A stretch of DNA of 64,000 nucleotides from a virus: the IMG/VR virus record IMGVR_UViG_3300009158_000034, positions 62,001-126,000 of that record; one strand, given 5' to 3'. Position numbers and translations under genes: made by a program. The notes below the pieces were generated by a model, which did not search any database, was not told where the DNA came from, and was given only the letters and a program-made list of their open reading frames with translations. Below, piece after piece: positions 17,600 to 25,861 of the stretch. The first letter of the stretch is position 1. Every line of letters begins with the position of its first letter.

Positions 17600-17830
17600 T
17601 TACCATCTCAATCTTGCTAAAATATAATCACGCTCATATCTAAATTTAATTTTAAATAACCAAACTTCATCATATACCCAAGTATACAAACAATGTCTAT
17701 CTGGGTTTTGTATGTTTCTCAGTATCCAATCTACTAACTCTATCCTTTGTGGTATCGGGTCATGTTCATCAAGTTTAATAACTATTTCATGCCATCCTGG
17801 CTTGATGTTTTCCCAATCTGTATTTCTCAT
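17600..17830 (-). CDS. LRW-array protein 2
   Basis: 76 residues. A central helix with Trp (LVDWILRNIQ) is followed by aromatic beta segments and the ending YERDYILARLRW. The ATG overlaps the upstream gene's stop by 4 bp. Part of the tandem array 17.3-19.8 kb. Function unknown. Confidence 0.7.
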   Translation of the reverse strand: MRNTDWENIKPGWHEIVIKLDEHDPIPQRIELVDWILRNIQNPDRHCLYTWVYDEVWLFKIKFRYERDYILARLRW

Positions 17831-18102
17831 TGAAACCTCAATAAGAATATCAAATACTTTTGTTCATCTACTATTTTGTAACCATCAGTAATGTTACCAT
17901 TAACCATGTTCATCTTTATACCATACTTATTTTCAATGTAAGTTTCAAAATCATAGGCATCAAACTGTGTTTTATCTTCCATGAATTCTTTTCTAACTAA
18001 TTTGAGCAGGTTCCAATACTTCCATCTATTCTTTCTAAAATGAAGTTCAGGATCATCGTCATCATAATCTTGAAATGATTTTGTTATATTACTCACATCC
18101 AT
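17827..18102 (-). CDS. LRW-array protein 3
   Basis: 91 residues. Polar N-terminal half (FQDYDDDDPELHFRK), ending in DEQKYLIFLLRFQ, a variant of the LRW tail. The ATG lies 10 bp inside the gene above (ATGGATGTGA); a GTG at 18096 would give a 4-bp overlap. Function unknown. Confidence 0.65.
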   Translation of the reverse strand: MDVSNITKSFQDYDDDDPELHFRKNRWKYWNLLKLVRKEFMEDKTQFDAYDFETYIENKYGIKMNMVNGNITDGYKIVDEQKYLIFLLRFQ

Positions 18103-18299
18103 CTCAATGCAAAATAGGTGCTATATTCTTCTTTGTAGAAATTGAATATTGTATAACAATAAGCTGGTTCAGCAAATGATTCTGCTTTATGATATGCCCA
18201 ATCAAAATCTACTTTATCTACCCAACCATGTTGTTTCATCTGATGCACTATATCTATAATTTCAAGTACTGGTACGTTTGTAACAGTTATAGTTTTCAT
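18093..18299 (-). CDS. LRW-array protein 4
   Basis: 68 residues, the shortest member. VHQMKQHGW stands for the helix; the end is EEYSTYFALRWM. ATGA overlap with the upstream gene. Function unknown. Confidence 0.7.
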   Translation of the reverse strand: MKTITVTNVPVLEIIDIVHQMKQHGWVDKVDFDWAYHKAESFAEPAYCYTIFNFYKEEYSTYFALRWM

Positions 18300-18541
18300 T
18301 CCCAGCGTAGTAAAAACATAGTCAAATCTTCATCACGGGTAAGCATTATCTCGCACTGCTTAATGTTATCTACCCAACGATTACTTCCAGTTTCATCATC
18401 ATAACCTGAATTGCCGTAATTCTTTTTACACCATTTCTTGATTTCTTTGGTGTCAATATCATCTTGACCTTTCCAAGAGACTGTATGTATATTAACTTTG
18501 CTACCAAAATAGCGTTCTGTTTTGTGTGTAAATTTGCTCAT
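18296..18541 (-). CDS. LRW-array protein 5
   Basis: 81 residues from the ATG at 18541, chosen because it overlaps the upstream TGA (ATGA); a longer frame reaches 18562. IKKWCKKNYG forms the Trp-Cys helix, then an aromatic segment and the ending TRDEDLTMFLLRWE. Function unknown. Confidence 0.7.
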   Translation of the reverse strand: MSKFTHKTERYFGSKVNIHTVSWKGQDDIDTKEIKKWCKKNYGNSGYDDETGSNRWVDNIKQCEIMLTRDEDLTMFLLRWE

Positions 18542-18783
18542 GACCATCTCAATATAAACCATGCTGCCAATTTAGGATCTTTAACTGTGATAGTAGGAAC
18601 ATATCTAATAGATATGTCACGCGGATCAAACGCTTCATGTGGTTGCGGATACATTCGCACACGCTCATAGAACCAGGCATAATTAGGGCTATCTTTAATA
18701 TCAGTCATATTGCCTCTGCCCACATGTTCGTTTAACCATTCGGTACAACCTGCAGGCACCCCCTGTCTAAACTCTACTCTCAT
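18538..18783 (-). CDS. LRW-array protein 6
   Basis: 81 residues from the ATG at 18783 (ATGA overlap; the frame is open two codons further). VEFRQGVPAGCTEWLNEHVG and the ending DPKLAAWFILRWS are clear family features. I recall the same N-terminal pattern in other phage proteins. Function unknown. Confidence 0.7.
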   Translation of the reverse strand: MRVEFRQGVPAGCTEWLNEHVGRGNMTDIKDSPNYAWFYERVRMYPQPHEAFDPRDISIRYVPTITVKDPKLAAWFILRWS

Positions 18784-19022
18784 GACCACACCAACGTAAA
18801 ATGCGTGGCTATTTTGCCGTCATTGAAATGAAAGTCAACCTCTCCCCAGTACCACTCACGAATCCACCCTCTGTGGTAATGTTTTTCACACCAATGTGTC
18901 ATATCATCTACCTTGTCATCCCAATCATTAGTGAGCATATTTGGAGGTGCTTCAATGCTCACTGTGTATCGGTAATTGTTTTTAATATACCGTGTTGTTT
19001 TTCTACGCTGCTTACTGTTCAT
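18780..19022 (-). CDS. LRW-array protein 7
   Basis: 80 residues from the ATG at 19022 (ATGA overlap). MTHWCEKHYHRGW is the Trp-Cys helix; the end is NDGKIATHFTLVWS, with Val replacing Arg of LRW. Basic N-terminus (KQRRKTTRY). Function unknown. Confidence 0.7.
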   Translation of the reverse strand: MNSKQRRKTTRYIKNNYRYTVSIEAPPNMLTNDWDDKVDDMTHWCEKHYHRGWIREWYWGEVDFHFNDGKIATHFTLVWS

Positions 19023-19300
19023 GACCATCTCAATATGAAAAAGGTTCTGTCTGCTGCATCACGGAACCAGTACTTACGATCACTTCCTACCCAACGACAA
19101 TTAGGTATGCCCCAATGACCGCTGCCAAATGTGTCTATCATCCAAACATTCATATCCAACCACTCTATTGCAGAGTAGTTCAATGGTTTGACCCAATAAG
19201 GATATTTAGGTTGATTGTCGGCATAACCAGTTTCAAGTCTTTTCATAGTGGTTAATTCAGATACCCATCTAGCTTCATTCATGGCGCGTTTCTTAATCAT
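19019..19300 (-). CDS. LRW-array protein 8
   Basis: 93 residues from the ATG at 19300 (ATGA overlap). WLDMNVWMIDTFGSGHWG is followed by CRWVGSDRKYWF and the ending DAADRTFFILRWS. Function unknown. Confidence 0.7.
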   Translation of the reverse strand: MIKKRAMNEARWVSELTTMKRLETGYADNQPKYPYWVKPLNYSAIEWLDMNVWMIDTFGSGHWGIPNCRWVGSDRKYWFRDAADRTFFILRWS

Positions 19301-19566
19301 AGCCACCTCAACAAGAACATGGTTAGATCCTGTGGTCGTTTAAAAAACCACCTATCGTTGTAATAGCTATGTGTACCAGAACGGAAAGTATCTTCGCACC
19401 ATTTAATTTGATCTTGCATCTCACGGCTGAGAATATAAGCCGACGGGGTGCTATGAGTCAGGCGAACTTTGCGGTTACCGTAATCAATTATCAATACGGG
19501 TTCCTCTGTTGTCATGTTCCATGTTATCCCAGACCTGGGACGTTCGTACCGAATCTTGTGTGTCAT
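19297..19566 (-). CDS. LRW-array protein 9
   Basis: 89 residues from the ATG at 19566 (ATGA overlap). Basic N-terminus, QIKWCEDTFRSGTHSYY helix-and-aromatic segment and the ending RPQDLTMFLLRWL, nearly the same as protein 5. Function unknown. Confidence 0.7.
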   Translation of the reverse strand: MTHKIRYERPRSGITWNMTTEEPVLIIDYGNRKVRLTHSTPSAYILSREMQDQIKWCEDTFRSGTHSYYNDRWFFKRPQDLTMFLLRWL

Positions 19567-19790
19567 AAGCAACTTAAATTAAAATGTATAGCATCACGCT
19601 CGTCATAGAAATAAAAATCCATATAATCTTCTGTGGCATGCGTGTAATATCTTTCACCGGGCAAGCCAAAGTGTTCTATCGCATAGCCACATACATCATT
19701 CCACTTATATGAAGTATCGCCTTTTACCCATGGTACGCGAACTCTAGTAGCCTGCCTCTTTGATTGTATCTTTGACTCTTTTTGTAACAT
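19563..19790 (-). CDS. LRW-array protein 10 (first in transcript)
   Basis: 75 residues. The array layout is present (CGYAIEHFGLPGERYY; FYFYDERDAIHFNL) but the tail reads SCL, not LRW. Its only ATG lies 47 bp inside the zinc-finger gene, so its N-terminus may be a by-product of the overlap. Function unknown. Confidence 0.65.
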   Translation of the reverse strand: MLQKESKIQSKRQATRVRVPWVKGDTSYKWNDVCGYAIEHFGLPGERYYTHATEDYMDFYFYDERDAIHFNLSCL

Positions 19791-20445
19791 CCATATCTCG
19801 CTTAAACTTTATCGCCCACTGTTCTGGATTTATATAATCAATAATCATTTTAACATGACCTTCATTTAATGTATCTAGAAAATGGGTACCACTGTCACTC
19901 TGATACAACAACCATGGACTAATCTTGCCCGTTGTAATAGCATAACATAGTTTGTTTGCATTCCCATAACGCAACATATCATGTGGTTGTATGTTTGCGT
20001 CCTCAGCCAACTTGATGCAAGTCTCTACGCTACGATGTATCGCATCGAATGGATCCTCATGCCTTAGATACTCAATGAGATATTTGGTATAGACACTATC
20101 GCTACACCAATTGTCAATCTTAATCTGATTCTTTAACAACCATTCAACATATCGTGTTATGTTGATAGCATTAATGTTAAGACAATAGTTACCAAACTTA
20201 GTAAACGCAGTATAGTATGCACTACGAATGAATTCTTCATAGGTACGATGCTTGCGACTAGATGTGTTCTTTTTATAAAACTGTACCCAAGTCTGAAATC
20301 CAAACTGATTACCACGTAAATCTTTGTCTAGCCATCTACGCTTGTTTTCACAGATGTGTTTAGCTACCGTGCTTTCTTTCAAGAATTCACGTTTGCAGAA
20401 TTCACAACCATACTTGACTGGTTCAGTTACCGAGGTCTCTTTCAT
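19744..20445 (-). CDS. Zinc-finger protein of unknown function
   Basis: 233 residues from the ATG at 20445; the frame is open to an ATG at 20478, deeper in the clamp-loader gene. A C2H2-like finger (CEFCKREFLKESTVAKHIC) opens the protein; the rest is helical and aromatic. I recall this family next to gp62 in T4-like phages, always unnamed. A DNA- or protein-contacting role in replication is inference from context. Confidence 0.7.
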   Translation of the reverse strand: MKETSVTEPVKYGCEFCKREFLKESTVAKHICENKRRWLDKDLRGNQFGFQTWVQFYKKNTSSRKHRTYEEFIRSAYYTAFTKFGNYCLNINAINITRYVEWLLKNQIKIDNWCSDSVYTKYLIEYLRHEDPFDAIHRSVETCIKLAEDANIQPHDMLRYGNANKLCYAITTGKISPWLLYQSDSGTHFLDTLNEGHVKMIIDYINPEQWAIKFKRDMDVTKRVKDTIKEAGY

Positions 20446-21016
20446 ATTGCTTAAGTTGCTCGTCTGTGATAGTTTCATTTAGTGTCTCAATGTCTGTTAT
20501 TTTCATGTTGGGGAATAGTTCTGCTAATCTAAGTTTACGCTTTTGACTATCTACAAACGCTTGACTTACCTCTGTGATATCATCTTCATGTGCTTTAGGA
20601 TATATCTTCTTGTAGTATTCTCTTATATCTTTAATCTTTGCAGGCGCTTGTAGTTTACTTACTTTGGGGCTGATGTTAGGTATCCACTGATGAAATTGTT
20701 TTCCCAATGCCGGACTACTAGCACACAACATCAACCATTGTAGTTTAGGATGCTTTTGTACATTCTCATTGAATAGATATTTGTTTGCGTGATATTCTAC
20801 ACTCATCAAATAATATCCTTGCAAATCACCTGATGCTTTAATCGCACTCATCCATTGAATCATTGTGAATGGTACAAACTTCTTTTGTTGTTCTATTGAT
20901 AACTTATCATAGAAGCCATAGTCTTTCTTATCTAATGCAGCAAGGACCTCAAACAAGTCTAAATCTTGTTTATCAAACTTTTCATCAACCGGGATTGCTG
21001 CTTTTCTTGTTGCCAT
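20423..21016 (-). CDS. 62: Clamp-loader small subunit, gp62-like
   Basis: 197 residues. The pattern VPFTMIQWMSAI, then DLQGYYLMSVEYHAN, LFNENVQKHPKLQW and QFHQWIP follows the layout of gp62 in T4-like phages (PF..nrglS, d..yyn, l....qy.yll, r....W). gp62 works with gp44 to load the gp45 clamp; neither gp44 nor gp45 is in this window. TAATG overlap with the gene above. Divergent, so moderate confidence. Confidence 0.65.
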   Translation of the reverse strand: MATRKAAIPVDEKFDKQDLDLFEVLAALDKKDYGFYDKLSIEQQKKFVPFTMIQWMSAIKASGDLQGYYLMSVEYHANKYLFNENVQKHPKLQWLMLCASSPALGKQFHQWIPNISPKVSKLQAPAKIKDIREYYKKIYPKAHEDDITEVSQAFVDSQKRKLRLAELFPNMKITDIETLNETITDEQLKQYERDLGN

Positions 21017-21516
21017 TAAAATGCCTGACTATAATCTACTATCTCACAATTACGACTAATCTCTTTTACAAAATATATACATGCGGGTTTAGGACCATCT
21101 TCAATTGGCACACATAGAAACTGCCCGTTCTTTAATCTAGGTGCATACCATGTTACATCGTGATAGATATCTAATATCTCAATGGGCAAGAATGTAGGAC
21201 TGAAACTACTCAATGGATTAAACTCAAACGCATTAAATCCCCTATCATTGATACTTGTTAATGGTAGTGTTTCTAAGTCACCGTGTTCTTTTTCACCAAT
21301 CAATATCTGCCAGTCTACTGGCATCTTAATTGTGTGTTTACCAATCTTCAATACAAGTGCAGGGGCATTAAAACTTTCTAAAAAGATTAATGGTATATAA
21401 TGATAATCTACATTACTTGGGTTACTGTTATCTAGTATCGCAAATCGTAAATCATCTATCTCCTCTGGCAATGTCTCTAAGTTATAGTATTCGTTATCTA
21501 GGGTCAAAATTCTCAT
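21016..21516 (-). CDS. Conserved phage protein beside gp62
   Basis: 166 residues with a regular alpha/beta look (ILTLDNEYYNLETLPEEIDDLRF; FEFNPLSSFSPTFLPIEI). I recall it as a conserved hypothetical in related T4-like phages. It opens the gp62 transcription unit, behind a sigma70-type promoter inside the end of uvsW, and shares TAATG with gp62. Function unknown. Confidence 0.7.
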   Translation of the reverse strand: MRILTLDNEYYNLETLPEEIDDLRFAILDNSNPSNVDYHYIPLIFLESFNAPALVLKIGKHTIKMPVDWQILIGEKEHGDLETLPLTSINDRGFNAFEFNPLSSFSPTFLPIEILDIYHDVTWYAPRLKNGQFLCVPIEDGPKPACIYFVKEISRNCEIVDYSQAF

Positions 21517-21522
21517 AGTGTT

Positions 21523-21551
21523 ATTATATCATTTGTATGTAAGTTTTTCAA
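21523..21551 (-). promoter_or_regulatory. Sigma70-type promoter
   Basis: TTGAAA, 17 nt, TATAAT on the minus strand, just before the gene that starts at 21516. The -35 box lies inside the 3' end of uvsW. Confidence 0.6.
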
Positions 21552-23016
21552 CATCAAATGGATAATTAGCCTCTTTATAAAATGCTTTTCTTTGTGTAAG
21601 ATGCCGTTTTGCAAACTTACAATTACTTGTGATATCCCAAATCTGCACGAAATTTTTATCTTCTGCTTTACGGATACCACGACCAATACTTTGTATCACC
21701 CGAACAAAACTCTTACCCGGTTCAATAAGAACAAGATTAAAGATTCGGGGAATGTTAATACCAACTGCTGCTACACCATAGGTAGCGATAATGATTTTGT
21801 TAGTTGCTGTTGCAACTTCATCATATTGTTCTTTGCGTTCATCCATACCAGTATTGCCTGATACAAACACCACATCATATTCTGTTTTAAAATTACGCAA
21901 TAGTTCGGCTAATTTGTTATGTAATTCTTTACCGGCTGCCACCCTATCAACAAGTATCAATGTATTACCACTGTTCTTAATTGTATCAACCAATTGAGTA
22001 ATTTTATTTAATCGTTTATCATCTTCAAGTAAGTATTTCAACTCACTCTGGTAGTTACTAAACTCGACACCATCTTGTAATTGAACAATGTTAACATGGC
22101 ATTGTGATAATACACCTCTATCTTGCAATTCACTAGCAGATAGTTTGTTAATAACATTACCTAGACTGATAAAGATAGCTTGACTTGCGAATTTTTCTTT
22201 AGGAATAGTACCAGTCAGTCCCCAACGAATTGGAATCGTACTCATTATTCCAGTCAACAGTTCTTTTAGTGCATCTGCTTTGGCCATGTGAACCTCGTCT
22301 ACCATGACACAAACTACACCTTCAAGGAAGTCACCAATCTCAACTTCTGCTTCACCTGCTTTTGTTTTCTTAAGCATGTTGTTAAGACTCTGCCAAGTAC
22401 AGATCGTATGTGTCTTGTTGTATTCTTTTCTATCACCAAAGTATACACCAACATCTAATCCTAGATTAATGTAATCGGCTTCGGTTTGTGTTACAAGACT
22501 TTTGTTTGGAACGATAACAATACTGCGCCCGTAACTTTCAATAGACCAGCTTAGTGCTGCTGTGATTAATGTCTTGCCAGCGCCTGTAGCAATCTCTTGT
22601 AATGATTGTGGGTTCTTTAGAAACTCATTAATGATTGATATCTGATAGTCACGCAATACTACAGGTTGTCCTGCGATTGGATGACCTTCGGGCCAATTCT
22701 TATGTTTGAATGTCTCTTCGGACACTTCAGCAAAATTGAAAGTTGTACCGTATGTTCGCAAATCCTCTAGTTCAATATCATAGTCCCTGCTATCAATAAA
22801 GGGTAGTATTTCGGGTAGTAGATTGACATAGCTACTACCAGCAAGACTAAAGAAACTTACCTTACCATTCCATCTACCTAACCGTACCGCAGGAAGATAC
22901 CTTGCACCGGGCACTTCATACTCAAACATCTTTACCAATGCTTTTCGTTCACTTAATTCTAAGCCTTCGATTTTTACATTGACCTCATCCTTGACAATTA
23001 TTTTGCATTGTTTCAT
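21529..23016 (-). CDS. uvsW: UvsW-like SF2 helicase
   Basis: 495 residues. Motif I (ATGAGKT, about 143-149), motif II DEVH and a C-terminal helicase half with QSIGRGIRK give an SF2 helicase. The N-terminal ~110 residues match the UvsW domain that precedes the helicase core in T4 UvsW. UvsW unwinds branched DNA and R-loops and shifts origin use to recombination-dependent replication. Confidence 0.93.
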   Translation of the reverse strand: MKQCKIIVKDEVNVKIEGLELSERKALVKMFEYEVPGARYLPAVRLGRWNGKVSFFSLAGSSYVNLLPEILPFIDSRDYDIELEDLRTYGTTFNFAEVSEETFKHKNWPEGHPIAGQPVVLRDYQISIINEFLKNPQSLQEIATGAGKTLITAALSWSIESYGRSIVIVPNKSLVTQTEADYINLGLDVGVYFGDRKEYNKTHTICTWQSLNNMLKKTKAGEAEVEIGDFLEGVVCVMVDEVHMAKADALKELLTGIMSTIPIRWGLTGTIPKEKFASQAIFISLGNVINKLSASELQDRGVLSQCHVNIVQLQDGVEFSNYQSELKYLLEDDKRLNKITQLVDTIKNSGNTLILVDRVAAGKELHNKLAELLRNFKTEYDVVFVSGNTGMDERKEQYDEVATATNKIIIATYGVAAVGINIPRIFNLVLIEPGKSFVRVIQSIGRGIRKAEDKNFVQIWDITSNCKFAKRHLTQRKAFYKEANYPFDVEKLTYK

Positions 23017-23065
23017 ATTAGTACTTAGTATAACATAAAGTAATTAGTAAATGCAAACATAAAGG

Positions 23066-23092
23066 TAAAAAAAGGGGAACCTAAGTTCCCCT
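23066..23092 (-). terminator. Strong intrinsic terminator
   Basis: On the minus strand an 8-bp GC-rich stem (AGGGGAAC / GTTCCCCT) is followed by eight T residues. It ends the AAA ATPase gene and separates the early region from uvsW. Confidence 0.92.
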
Positions 23093-23114
23093 GAAAATCA
23101 GTAAGTAAATCTAC

Positions 23115-24146
23115 TCAAAGATTCTTCATGCAAGTTGACTTCGCAAGTTCATGCCAGTTGCCAGGGTTGATCTTTACCAAGTCAGCAATCTTCAACACCA
23201 TACGCAGGCTGATCTCACGCAATTGATTGCAGTTGGCCCACATGTATTCCATGACACTTTCTTCCTGCTCTTTAGTAAAAGCATAGTCAACAAACAAGCC
23301 GGGGTCAGCATCACGATGCACCTGCTTGATACGCATCATTTTATCACGTTCGGTGTTGATAGTCAAATCCAGAAAGTGACAACGACTTTGCAATGCATCC
23401 AAATGAGGTTGCATTTTACCTGATTTTTTAGAATCAAACGATTTGTTTGTGATGAAGATGATAGAGCCGTGAAAGTTGAAAGTATTGGGCACTCCCTCTT
23501 CGCGTAGAATACGTGAATCTTTGTTGTAAGAGATACGCCGTGTCTTGCTAGAATCCAATGCACCTTTCAGGATGTTGACCGCATCTTGATCGTCCCAGAT
23601 ATCACAGTCATCAAACACCAACACGTTTTTAGCGTCAGAATATTTGTACAGTAATACGAACAAGCCGATAGCAGACATCGCGCCTTTGACAGTCTCAAAA
23701 CGGATCTTGCGATCTGCAATATGATCAAACATGCTAGCTTTTTCCATCTGCAATGTCACGCCGTGACTCTTGCCGACACCGGGAGGGCCTGTCACAATCA
23801 TAGCACGGATATCACCGTTGATACATGCTTTTGACATCTCATCCAATACTGCAAAACGACCTGCGATACGGTCCATCGCTTCCTTATCAGTCTCGGTAGA
23901 CACTTCTGCCTTTGCCTTGAATTCTACTGTATTGCCTACCACCGTTTCTCCATTCATGAATTGAATATCTTCAATGCTTCCGACATTGACACGGACCTGA
24001 GGTCCACCCACTGCAAACTGACCATCATTCTTAACAGTAACAAATCCACCCTTCTTACCAACTTGATAACCTTTGACTAGGGTGAACACTTCACCAGATA
24101 CAGGGTTATTGCGATAAGAACCAGAGAGAATGCGAATTGTTGACAT
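23115..24146 (-). CDS. AAA-type ATPase
   Basis: 343 residues. Walker A (GPPGVGKS) is at 120-127 and Walker B (VLVFDDCD) follows; a sensor-like FITN strand comes later. The N-terminal ~80 residues form a small beta-rich domain. It is not gp44. The family is common and unnamed in T4-like phages. It has a single-gene early transcript: sigma70 promoter at 24180-24208 and a strong terminator at 23066. The DNA reads as more GC-rich than most of the window. Confidence 0.8.
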   Translation of the reverse strand: MSTIRILSGSYRNNPVSGEVFTLVKGYQVGKKGGFVTVKNDGQFAVGGPQVRVNVGSIEDIQFMNGETVVGNTVEFKAKAEVSTETDKEAMDRIAGRFAVLDEMSKACINGDIRAMIVTGPPGVGKSHGVTLQMEKASMFDHIADRKIRFETVKGAMSAIGLFVLLYKYSDAKNVLVFDDCDIWDDQDAVNILKGALDSSKTRRISYNKDSRILREEGVPNTFNFHGSIIFITNKSFDSKKSGKMQPHLDALQSRCHFLDLTINTERDKMMRIKQVHRDADPGLFVDYAFTKEQEESVMEYMWANCNQLREISLRMVLKIADLVKINPGNWHELAKSTCMKNL

Positions 24147-24179
24147 AGATAAAATCCTTTATTAACTGATTAAGTAAGC

Positions 24180-24208
24180 ATTATACACTAATGCCCATTT
24201 GTTGTCAA
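24180..24208 (-). promoter_or_regulatory. Early sigma70 promoter
   Basis: TTGACA, 17 nt, TATAAT, both boxes perfect; drives the AAA ATPase. The spacer differs from the common cassette type. The TGA stop of the next gene lies in the -35 box. Confidence 0.85.
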
Positions 24209-24423
24209 GCCTTGAGTATGTCCACGATACGCTGATGTATCAGGTCCATTTCAGCCTGCTCAACATAGAAGTCGGTCTTGGGGTCATAGTACTGACCTTG
24301 GGCAGTATCGTAGTACAGGACATGACCGGAGAAATTGAAGGGACCTTCTAGACCCTTGCGAGGACCATACTTGGTACGCATCTCATCCATTTGCGTCTTG
24401 TCTGCGATAACTTTGTAACCCAT
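24205..24423 (-). CDS. Early small protein
   Basis: 72 residues from the ATG at 24423, which has AGGAGT before it and a promoter 30 bp upstream; the frame is open further (to 24582) but that would lie across the promoter. Contains FSGHVLYYDTAQGQYYDPKTDFYV. Its TGA lies in the -35 box of the ATPase promoter. Function unknown. Confidence 0.75.
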   Translation of the reverse strand: MGYKVIADKTQMDEMRTKYGPRKGLEGPFNFSGHVLYYDTAQGQYYDPKTDFYVEQAEMDLIHQRIVDILKA

Positions 24424-24453
24424 CAGAAACTCCTTTTGACTGAATAAGACTCT

Positions 24454-24482
24454 ATTATATACCCAAAACCATTTAATGTCAA
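24454..24482 (-). promoter_or_regulatory. Early cassette promoter
   Basis: TTGACA, spacer TTAAATGGTTTTGGGTA, TATAAT. One of nine near-identical copies. Drives the 72-residue gene at 24205. Confidence 0.9.
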
Positions 24483-24673
24483 CTAAAATCACAAGCCTTA
24501 TAGACTGCTTCCTGTACTGCGGTATCAGTAACTTCCTCAAAACGCTCGTCCTGAGCCAAGGCCTTGAGCAATCCTCGAACAACAGACCAACTCAAGTTTT
24601 GACTGATTGCCAACTTTACTATGGATCCAACTGCATCATTACCAGCGTCTGTAAACATTGCGAAATTTGTCAT
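24479..24673 (-). CDS. Early small helical protein
   Basis: 64 residues, mostly helical (GSIVKLAISQNLSWSVVRG) with Glu/Asp in the second half. Own cassette promoter upstream and TGA in the next -35 box. AAGGAC precedes the ATG. Function unknown. Confidence 0.7.
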   Translation of the reverse strand: MTNFAMFTDAGNDAVGSIVKLAISQNLSWSVVRGLLKALAQDERFEEVTDTAVQEAVYKACDFS

Positions 24674-24707
24674 TTTCTAAGTCCTTTAATTAACTGTCTA
24701 AGTATGT

Positions 24708-24736
24708 ATTATATACCCAAAACCATTTAATGTCAA
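24708..24736 (-). promoter_or_regulatory. Early cassette promoter
   Basis: TTGACA, the common 17-nt spacer, TATAAT. Drives the 64-residue gene at 24479. Confidence 0.9.
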
Positions 24737-24921
24737 GCCGGTAGAACAACTTCAGTTGGAATTTGAGACTCACGCCAGGCATTCATATAGGCTTCACGCT
24801 CGGCCCGAACCTTGAGGATGCTCCGACTAAAGCGGCGGTCATAGTAGGCCCACGCACCGCTATCTACCCAGGTTTGGCGGCTGCATCGGACTTTGTTTAC
24901 CTTGTGTTTTCTCATTTTCAT
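24733..24921 (-). CDS. Early small basic protein
   Basis: 62 residues, Arg/Lys-rich at the start (KMRKHKVNKVRCSRQ) and with several Trp and Tyr. A second ATG at 24915 is possible. It has no own promoter and no clear binding site; it follows the gene above by 3 bp. Its TGA lies in a cassette -35 box. Function unknown. Confidence 0.65.
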   Translation of the reverse strand: MKMRKHKVNKVRCSRQTWVDSGAWAYYDRRFSRSILKVRAEREAYMNAWRESQIPTEVVLPA

Positions 24922-24924
24922 ATA

Positions 24925-25191
24925 TTAAGCCCGGTAAGTAGAATAATTACGGATTTTGCTTTGTTTATTAGCATGGCTTTCGTTGAATTTAATCTCATAA
25001 CCACGCTGACGTAGTGCATTGATCAGTACTGACAGGTCGCAGTCTTCTTCCAAGAAAGCATTGGTACCGTTCTGGTAGCTGTAAGTACTAATCTTATCAG
25101 CGATACCAAGTGCTACCAACTTTGCTTTGGGGAAGCGGGCCCATGCATGACCCGGGTCTGCGAACACTTTGATAGAGATTTTTTTAGTCAT
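24925..25191 (-). CDS. Early small protein
   Basis: 88 residues. SIKVFADPGHAWARFPKAKLVALG and SYQNGTNAFLEEDCDL recall a small alpha/beta domain; I have seen similar proteins in phages, unnamed. AAGGAC precedes the ATG. Function unknown. Confidence 0.7.
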   Translation of the reverse strand: MTKKISIKVFADPGHAWARFPKAKLVALGIADKISTYSYQNGTNAFLEEDCDLSVLINALRQRGYEIKFNESHANKQSKIRNYSTYRA

Positions 25192-25202
25192 TTTGAGGTC
25201 CT

Positions 25203-25457
25203 TTACAATACTTGAGAAACTGAATAGTTATTCACTTTTGTGATATTTTCAACATGCCAATCAATTATAGACTGTTCAGTATTGAGCGGCAATTCTCTAA
25301 AGTAAAGAGTTTTGCCTAGCATTACTTTATCTTTTGCGTTTAGCTTAGTGTAGTCACTAGCAGCAATCAGCAAACAAATTTCTTCGTTGCTGTAGGGCCG
25401 CTTTTTGACAGACACTTTAAAATACAAAGTACTGATTGCATTTGCTTTGAATTTCAT
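25203..25457 (-). CDS. Early small protein
   Basis: 84 residues, first gene after the cassette promoter at 25485. Mixed alpha/beta, with YFKVSVKKRPYSNEEI at the start. GAAAGG precedes the ATG. It is followed by two more genes before the next promoter. Function unknown. Confidence 0.7.
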   Translation of the reverse strand: MKFKANAISTLYFKVSVKKRPYSNEEICLLIAASDYTKLNAKDKVMLGKTLYFRELPLNTEQSIIDWHVENITKVNNYSVSQVL

Positions 25458-25484
25458 AGAGACCTTTCAACTGAATAAGACTCT

Positions 25485-25513
25485 ATTATATACCCAAAAC
25501 CATTTAATGTCAA
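25485..25513 (-). promoter_or_regulatory. Early cassette promoter
   Basis: TTGACA, the common 17-nt spacer, TATAAT. Drives the three-gene run 25203-24733. Confidence 0.9.
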
Positions 25514-25728
25514 CCAAGGACCTCAGTCACAGTATAATTATACCGTGTATAACCAACGTCAGTGGATCCACCATAACCAGCAAAACTCTTATTGTTCATT
25601 GCCAACTTAGCAGTACCCTTCCGAGCCATTTTTTGTGCCTCGTTGTACCAATAAGCGCCTTCAGTTATCCGTGTATGTCCACTAGCGGTTTCACGCCGTA
25701 CTACATCAAAATTAAAACTGCGTACCAT
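25510..25728 (-). CDS. Early small protein
   Basis: 72 residues from the ATG at 25728; the frame is open to 25809 but that part overlaps a better small gene. Many Tyr and Gly (GYGGSTDVGYTRYNYTVT). TGA in the cassette -35 box. Function unknown. Confidence 0.65.
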   Translation of the reverse strand: MVRSFNFDVVRRETASGHTRITEGAYWYNEAQKMARKGTAKLAMNNKSFAGYGGSTDVGYTRYNYTVTEVLG

Positions 25729-25729
25729 T

Positions 25730-25861
25730 TTATTGCTCCATCGGGTCACCAAGTGTATACTCGGTGATCCATTCAATTGTAAAATCTTCACCTCTATGTT
25801 CTGCAACATAGATGCAAAGTGCTTCCAGCGTACGGAAAATCAAATCGCCAATTCTATACAT
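25730..25861 (-). CDS. Small early peptide (43 residues)
   Basis: Begins YRIGDLIFRTLEALCIYVAE and ends TLGDPMEQ. The ATG shares one base with the TAA of the gene above (TAATG), GGAAGG lies before it, and the stop is 1 bp before the next ATG. This tight fit between two genes supports it as real. Function unknown. Confidence 0.65.
   Translation of the reverse strand: MYRIGDLIFRTLEALCIYVAEHRGEDFTIEWITEYTLGDPMEQ

Noticed and set aside
23115-24146. AAA ATPase as the clamp loader gp44
   Set aside because: It lacks the gp44/RFC signatures I would expect, has a different N-terminal domain and stands alone in an early unit.
24424-24582. N-terminal extension of the gene ending at 24205
   Set aside because: The cassette promoter at 24454-24482 lies inside it, and the ATG at 24423 has a good binding site.
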